Positions 59,401 through 64,000 of a DNA stretch of 64,000 bases are shown one piece after another. A model generated the notes under the pieces. That model had not been told where the DNA came from and ran no database searches. It saw nothing but the letters and a program-made list of their open reading frames with translations. Each line of letters opens with the position of its first letter. The stretch's first letter is position 1. Source of the DNA: Bacteroides sp. Lineage in GTDB: Bacteria > Bacteroidota > Bacteroidia > Bacteroidales > Muribaculaceae. The stretch covers positions 62,001-126,000 of the forward strand of contig JAAVDN010000002.1 of NCBI GenBank assembly GCA_014801785.1, given 5' to 3'. The translations under genes were made by a program, and so were the position numbers.

Positions 59401-60547
59401 CGACAAATCCCGACGCTCGTCATACTATCAGACGACAAGCTACCTGCGATTTATCCGTGATGTTGACGACTGGGAATTTACGGAGCAAATGATAGCCATG
59501 CAGCTCGGAGACCTATCGGGCCTTTCCGTTCAGGGAATCGATATGCAAGGCATCGGTCTCTATGCTGATACTCTTTACTACCGTCAGAACCTGAGTCATG
59601 TTGACATCAAGTTCTCGGAGCTTAGGGTTGATGCTGTCGATTCTTACGGAACGGTAATGGGAACGATTCCGACATCTCTTATGCCCGGCCAGACAATATA
59701 TCTTCGGTTCGGGGTATGGTTTCAGGGTGAAGTCATGAAAGATGGTGTCGTCTGGAGTTCTTTGGAGCGTTCATCCGGAAATGATGAATCGGATGCGGGA
59801 TGGGTCTCAAATCATGATTTATCAATTGATGATGATGGTTTCGCATGGCTTGAACTAAACTCCTCTGATCTCGGAGATAATTTCACGACTCTTTTTACAG
59901 TCCGGGCCATCTTCGAGCGTGACCGTAACGGCTATCCGGTGATTCAGAACCTCGCACGCTCTATTCTTCTTGAACGCCCAGAGTCTATTTATATCGATAG
60001 GGGAGCTTGGCAATCAGGGATAAAATATCTGTGCGGACAGGTAAATGCGGATGGAAGGCTTGAAACCTCAGACGTCTGGCATAGGGGTCAGAAATGGCGA
60101 TGTCTTGTCTCTCATGAATCCGACAGTCTGTCCGAGCCCGGATTCGGAATCATCCAATGGCAATGGATAGAAGGAGACCCTGAGCCAAAAGCAAGCTTTA
60201 CCGAGACTGACCAGCTTTTCAAGCTGACAGATATTGAGATTCCGCTATCACTCCGGGTCTTATGGCATGGTCAGGATATAACTGACTTCATAGATGATTC
60301 CGACGTTAGATGGAGTCGATATAGCACTGACAGTTTCAATAATGAGCGAACGACCCTTGATTCGCAGTGGAACACTCAGAACGCAAACAGGGGCAAATCC
60401 GTGGTATTCACCGAAGCTGATTGCCAGACAGAGGCGGGAGGATACTCTCTCGGAATCGGACGCCTTGTCTTTTCCGCCGAAGTTACAATAAGAAATCCGC
60501 ATACGAATACCACAATGCGGACTCTCAGAATGACCAAAGAATTTTAA
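56459..60547 (+). CDS. Large tail/baseplate protein (1362 aa)
   Basis: Single long ORF downstream of TMP, beta-rich, tail-tip position. Confidence 0.75.
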   Translation: MIPDITELRLPPYMTICQATCSFVDMGDSTISTQFRMPNNIEVDFSYDWILRFRGVNFIMPLHESRGLQTNTSLQTETELTFTHWAQYQLSRWFFFTVQPVESGTAIPDKYIASVNLNLGDFCNLFKQVLEYYYGDQITLVLNPEWKYDHEPTAIEIDHSYCWDILLKLYELFKVRWSIEPVDTDTDKYVIRVGYYTEPVDHIFRLSQEGGLVSFEKQISDENIRNIILGRGTDKNLPIRYFKDLDPENDSFPADPDWIPELRDIYFSGLRGATFRSYIQGWNHRHYQRTSVTRAEEAYAPWAWMRGFTDDKFNPVEFVADGFSTQKGGYEILPDSSIARYGELMDGLSDDEDHYPTIQNIRSGDHLNFFKQDFGRVDEVVFVSDVTDDNKQETSNDAIAQTISYQTGQISINSGQRVALELSAQSFQSGIISIPADKYGDIDPGTVSLYSSSGNISDVVIESVNVVVKSRSTQNTFPATGIPEGEYQVNIVVNLHNTGTETLHITAICNNIVLITATPDESADTFYVLVKNLWGTSRNADETDTQYAQRVWLPILGNANGDEAKIIFSDGALALSKDYEFRIIGTPEHVEQTCEWETMSDGKPVLHSYTSHWRICLQRCDADLDTLGEMIPNSRRYASPGDHFFFTGIELPHPYVIWAEEDLDNCKKLILEQKKDAQPTYLASFSKVRVGSLHPDDKLLLLDALKPGNSLILENEQLIGGSHQEIVHIQNVTFTYSEVSADNPVFVPDIDVTLGTDYDVSANPVSTLQGEVSALQRQVGSLSNLSQAVRQTGDKIYLSKTRADRTPYPLNIGGRLTAENGVQFGQSFASGLTGFGGRIDSEGNGELESLFLRRWLEVPELRYNRVSLGSSVVWHTPGGGIVLDAQTSLNTGIVKLKLEEGELPRVAPGDICLGIFHNRHADLNSSVDSDDGKGNFRFSGFSTIYFRIDSVDGDSFSYTLRPGYNVHPQEGMHFACYGSFSDKSRRSSYYQTTSYLRFIRDVDDWEFTEQMIAMQLGDLSGLSVQGIDMQGIGLYADTLYYRQNLSHVDIKFSELRVDAVDSYGTVMGTIPTSLMPGQTIYLRFGVWFQGEVMKDGVVWSSLERSSGNDESDAGWVSNHDLSIDDDGFAWLELNSSDLGDNFTTLFTVRAIFERDRNGYPVIQNLARSILLERPESIYIDRGAWQSGIKYLCGQVNADGRLETSDVWHRGQKWRCLVSHESDSLSEPGFGIIQWQWIEGDPEPKASFTETDQLFKLTDIEIPLSLRVLWHGQDITDFIDDSDVRWSRYSTDSFNNERTTLDSQWNTQNANRGKSVVFTEADCQTEAGGYSLGIGRLVFSAEVTIRNPHTNTTMRTLRMTKEF

Positions 60548-60550
60548 CCT

Positions 60551-61825
60551 ATGGCAACAACAGTAGCATCATCATCGACCAGCATTCTGTTCGAGTCATC
60601 GCCGCTGTCGGTCGAAATGACACTGATGGAACAGACAGGCGTTCCGAACGTGCAACAGTTCGACGCGGCCTCCGGAACCAACGGAGCGCAATGGGTTCCG
60701 GATTACGCACTGACTCCGCTGACTCTTGCCCCGGTACTGACTATCGGAGGAGGAGAGTCCTCAGACCTTGTAGCCAGTCTTATGGCCGAGGGACTGACAC
60801 GTCTCCAGATTCTCTCATGGTCCGTGATAGCACGCGACGCATCGGGATCTGTCAAGGAAACGGTCATCACTTCCGGCTCTCCGGCCGACATCTCGTTCCT
60901 GACCGGAAGTGACGGCAAGAAGCTCTCGGTCTCCCGTAATGTCAATCCCGCCGAACAGATCAGTATCCGGCTCAGGGCGCGCTATACATTCATGGGACGT
61001 TCCTACGACCTTGAGGACACTTTCCCTGTCCGTTGTGTCCCGGCGTCGGAAGGATTACCCAAGCTGTACGCCACCATGCCGGCTCATCTGAACTATGACC
61101 CGTTGCGCGACAAGGCTATGACCTCCATGACTTTCGAGCTGCGGAACGCTGACGGCCCCTGGCCTCATGACTGGGGACTGACAATCGAGCATGAGGTTCC
61201 GGACGCCACCGGCAAGAACACTCTCTGGCAGGTAGTAGGCCTTTCCGGATCGGCGGATGAAAATATTACCGACGGGGAGTTCGATTTTACTCACAACACG
61301 GCCACTAACGAATGGAAGCTGGAAGTGGACCGCTCCCTGATGGACGAGCACTGCAAGTTCCGCGCCCGCGCCTGGTATAAGCTCGCCGACGGCACCCGCA
61401 CAGGTTACGACCCGACATCCGCTTCCAATCCGGAGCTTATCCCGCAGATAGATTTCGAGTGGATACGCCATATCACGGACCATCTGAAAGCTCATATCCA
61501 GGGAATGCCCCGTATACTGACATCGCTTGATGTTATCTGCCGACCGACAGTCGTCATCGAGGATTCGCAGGGTCTCATACCTGAGGCCGCCTATGATGAG
61601 CTTGCTTTTCAGTGGCGCTTCGCAGTCGGGAAAGCTGACGGATCGGTAGTTTACGCAAACCTGTGCACCGGGCGCCAAGCCAGTTTTCCTGCAAGCAAAA
61701 TAGATGAGAACTACGGAGCCAGACTTGAGGTCGTTGTCTCTGACCGTGGACCATATGCGCTTGTAGTGAGCGGTGACAGCGTGTTGACCGACAGCAACGG
61801 TAACTGGATTAAGGCAAGAATATAA
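60551..61825 (+). CDS. Phage tail-tip structural protein
   Basis: 424-aa beta-rich ORF, colinear. Confidence 0.6.
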   Translation: MATTVASSSTSILFESSPLSVEMTLMEQTGVPNVQQFDAASGTNGAQWVPDYALTPLTLAPVLTIGGGESSDLVASLMAEGLTRLQILSWSVIARDASGSVKETVITSGSPADISFLTGSDGKKLSVSRNVNPAEQISIRLRARYTFMGRSYDLEDTFPVRCVPASEGLPKLYATMPAHLNYDPLRDKAMTSMTFELRNADGPWPHDWGLTIEHEVPDATGKNTLWQVVGLSGSADENITDGEFDFTHNTATNEWKLEVDRSLMDEHCKFRARAWYKLADGTRTGYDPTSASNPELIPQIDFEWIRHITDHLKAHIQGMPRILTSLDVICRPTVVIEDSQGLIPEAAYDELAFQWRFAVGKADGSVVYANLCTGRQASFPASKIDENYGARLEVVVSDRGPYALVVSGDSVLTDSNGNWIKARI

Positions 61826-61839
61826 AAAATATAACAGAG

Positions 61840-62211
61840 ATGAATTACATAAAAGCAAATCCGAAAGTGGTCGCCCGGTTGGGGCTGACCGAGGCCCGCG
61901 TCCCATTTCCGGACGGAAACTATCTGTTGCATTACAAAGACCTGACAGGTCTCGGACTGGGGGGCTACAACGTCTATGACGAGGTGTGCCGCAAGGTTGG
62001 CGCCGTCATCATCGACCATAAGCAGGCATACTCTGAACAGCATGGTGGCGCACCGCTTCCTTTGCCCGAAGCTGAGCTTGAGGAATACCGCGTCCCCATG
62101 CAGGAGGATAGCTCGAAAGAGGATGAGAACACCGAAGAAGCTGTCAAGGAAGAACCGGTTGACTCTACCGAGCTGTCCGACGAATCAACGGAGAAAGGAG
62201 GTCAGCCATGA
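61840..62211 (+). CDS. Hypothetical phage protein with acidic C-terminus
   Basis: 123-aa ORF, ATGA overlap with next gene. Confidence 0.6.
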   Translation: MNYIKANPKVVARLGLTEARVPFPDGNYLLHYKDLTGLGLGGYNVYDEVCRKVGAVIIDHKQAYSEQHGGAPLPLPEAELEEYRVPMQEDSSKEDENTEEAVKEEPVDSTELSDESTEKGGQP

Positions 62212-63308
62212 GCACAAAGGTAACAGCCTCGCGTTCCATCCGCTTCACCCGCTCGGGCGCCTCCTATATGATGCGGCTGGAATGCGACAAGGGAGACCTC
62301 TATCAGTATTACGACGGCTCTACCGTCACCCCGGTCATAGACACGGTGAACAGCGTGACGCTTACCGCCGTGCTATCCTTGTCCGGCTCCAACGGCACTG
62401 TCTCTGATTTTGATTTCAACGCATCGGCCAACAGCGGAAAATATTCGCTCAAGTGGTATCTGAACTCCATCTCCTCATCCAACGAGATTCAGTTCAACAG
62501 TACTACAAACATTTCATACGGGACCGCAGCCGGTTCAAATGTCGCCAATATCTTCCGTCGCGACAAGAACAAACTTATTGTGCAGGGTTCTCTCAAGGAT
62601 GCCTTTGCGGGACAGTCCGGATATGTGATATGCGTGCTGACGCTAACCGAGGATTCGGGGTCTACCACAGAGTTCCAGACGGCTCTTCCGGCTATGGTAA
62701 TGGCCGTGACGTCAAACACATGGAATGTGCGCATATATTCTGACAGTGGCTCCATGACCATCAAGACTCATGACACATCAAGCGCCGAGAGCAAGGTAGT
62801 CCTCAAGGCGCGTGTCTTCAACGGCACTACGGAAGTAACGACAGGATTCACTTTCGACTGGTACCGTCAGGACTCGACATCTCTCGGTGGATGGGCCTCG
62901 TTCGCATCTGCGGGAGCCTCCTCGCAGACGGTCAATGACGGAGATGTGGATTCGGCGTTGCTTGTGCGCCTTGACATAAAAGTCAACGGAGCGAAGGTAT
63001 GTTCTGACATGGCTACTGTCTACGATGATGCCGACCCGTATGTCATCGTGCCGAATCCGGACCCGCAGGATGAGAATATCCGCGAGACGGAAGGAAACTC
63101 CGTCACATACACTCCGGCTGTCCGGCCACGAGACAAACAGGAGGTTGCATCATCTTCATTGACCGGAGTGACTTTCCAGTATTATCTCTATTCCGCCGCC
63201 GGAGTCCTGATAATTCCGATGGCCACGGGCAACACCTTCACCGTCACGGCCGCCAACTGCATTGCTGCCGGTGGTGACGTGGAGCTGGTTATCGTGGCAA
63301 GCTTCTGA
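62208..63308 (+). CDS. Phage tail protein with Ig-like beta domains
   Basis: 366-aa Ser/Thr-rich beta-protein in tail module. Confidence 0.6.
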   Translation: MSTKVTASRSIRFTRSGASYMMRLECDKGDLYQYYDGSTVTPVIDTVNSVTLTAVLSLSGSNGTVSDFDFNASANSGKYSLKWYLNSISSSNEIQFNSTTNISYGTAAGSNVANIFRRDKNKLIVQGSLKDAFAGQSGYVICVLTLTEDSGSTTEFQTALPAMVMAVTSNTWNVRIYSDSGSMTIKTHDTSSAESKVVLKARVFNGTTEVTTGFTFDWYRQDSTSLGGWASFASAGASSQTVNDGDVDSALLVRLDIKVNGAKVCSDMATVYDDADPYVIVPNPDPQDENIRETEGNSVTYTPAVRPRDKQEVASSSLTGVTFQYYLYSAAGVLIIPMATGNTFTVTAANCIAAGGDVELVIVASF

Positions 63309-63340
63309 TTTAGTTTTACAACATAAAAAAACAAAATAAT

Positions 63341-63652
63341 ATGGCAAAGACAATCAATATCAGGGATTCTCTCGTGGCCGAGGGAGTCCTGCCCACCAGG
63401 AAGCTACCTGTATGCGTTGACCCGGACACTGCGCCCATAGGCTGGAGTCGTGTCTCCGATACGATAACCGATATGTCAAAACTTCCGCCGTGCGGCAATG
63501 GATCGTTTCTTGAAACAATGGAGTTCGATGCCGCCGCCCGCTCCCAGTATCTGCATGGCCGCAACAGCTTGAACCTCTTTCTGCGGACCCGCTCCAGTTC
63601 AGGCTGGTCAGCATGGACTCAGTTTGTAGACCAACCGGTTTCGGGGGGGTAG
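63341..63652 (+). CDS. Small pyocin-knob-like tail protein
   Basis: APIGWSR...LFLRTRSSSGWSAWTQFVD pattern; ends in a G7 tract at the stop. Confidence 0.55.
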   Translation: MAKTINIRDSLVAEGVLPTRKLPVCVDPDTAPIGWSRVSDTITDMSKLPPCGNGSFLETMEFDAAARSQYLHGRNSLNLFLRTRSSSGWSAWTQFVDQPVSGG

Positions 63653-63703
63653 TAATAACTTGGTATTCAACTGTTTATGTAAAGAAAGGAGGTGTGTTGC
63701 GTA

Positions 63704-64000
63704 ATGGCTAAGACTGTATCACACGAATCGTTGATGACAGCGAAGCTCAAAGAGACAGCCTCCGTCGAGCCTATGGGATATTATCCCCTGATAACAGACA
63801 CATCAGGAAATATACAGAAAACCGATTCCCTTATCCCTAATCCGCAGGCTCCTTTAGTAACCGATGCGGATAATGCTCCTTGCGGATGGTCAAGGACAAA
63901 TAATTCGACCGCGAATTTGCCTGCTTCGGGCCTCGGAGGATTCCTGCTGACCCTCAGATACGACACTAAGGCTGCCATACAGTTTTTTTGTCAGTGGGGA
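63704..64000 (+). CDS. Paralogous tail protein, 3' truncated by window end
   Basis: ATG at 63704, open to window end; AKTVSHESL...NAPCGWSRTNNSTANLPASGLGGFLLTLRYD resembles the preceding ORF. Confidence 0.6.
   Translation, partial: MAKTVSHESLMTAKLKETASVEPMGYYPLITDTSGNIQKTDSLIPNPQAPLVTDADNAPCGWSRTNNSTANLPASGLGGFLLTLRYDTKAAIQFFCQWG

Noticed and set aside
61055-61906. 283-aa minus-strand ORF in tail module
   Set aside because: Antisense to two well-ordered colinear phage genes.
56459-64000. Diversity-generating retroelement in the tail region
   Set aside because: No reverse transcriptase ORF and no TR/VR pair seen in the window; could only exist beyond base 64,000.

Overview
The window splits into two parts. 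About 1-20,640 is a Bacteroidales-type chromosomal core, supported by TAnnTTTG-type promoters, DUF4270 and an ffh/panD/panC block. It holds a PD-(D/E)XK nuclease end, ffh, panD, panC, a GlgA-like N-domain protein, DUF4270 and CapA proteins, a MacAB/TolC-like efflux operon with a sigma-54 response regulator and histidine kinase, gdhA, and a DUF2807/GIN-type adhesin. About 20,720-64,000 is the left 43 kb of a tailed-phage provirus that appears integrated at a tRNA-Thr(CGT); its right end lies outside the window. The phage part has a tyrosine integrase, a minus-strand accessory/early operon (ART-fold protein, serine recombinase, orphan MutS_I-like protein, MoxR AAA plus degenerate vWA-like partner), a plus-strand replication module (Dam-like MTase, D5/P4-type helicase, DnaA-C-like protein), a minus-strand terminase-portal block, then plus-strand head and tail genes including a 2629-aa tape measure. 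The best candidates for new biology are: (1) six copies of a ~20-30 bp repeat in three pairs, two of them inside the orphan MutS-like ORF; (2) a stand-alone ART-PolyVal-like gene next to the integrase, bracketed by long hairpins; (3) a promoter - two small membrane genes - 28-bp hairpin cassette that looks like a moron; (4) a phage MoxR/vWA-like pair; (5) a likely -1 frameshift in the tail chaperone genes. All assignments come from reading the sequence by eye and recognising families; no database search was run.
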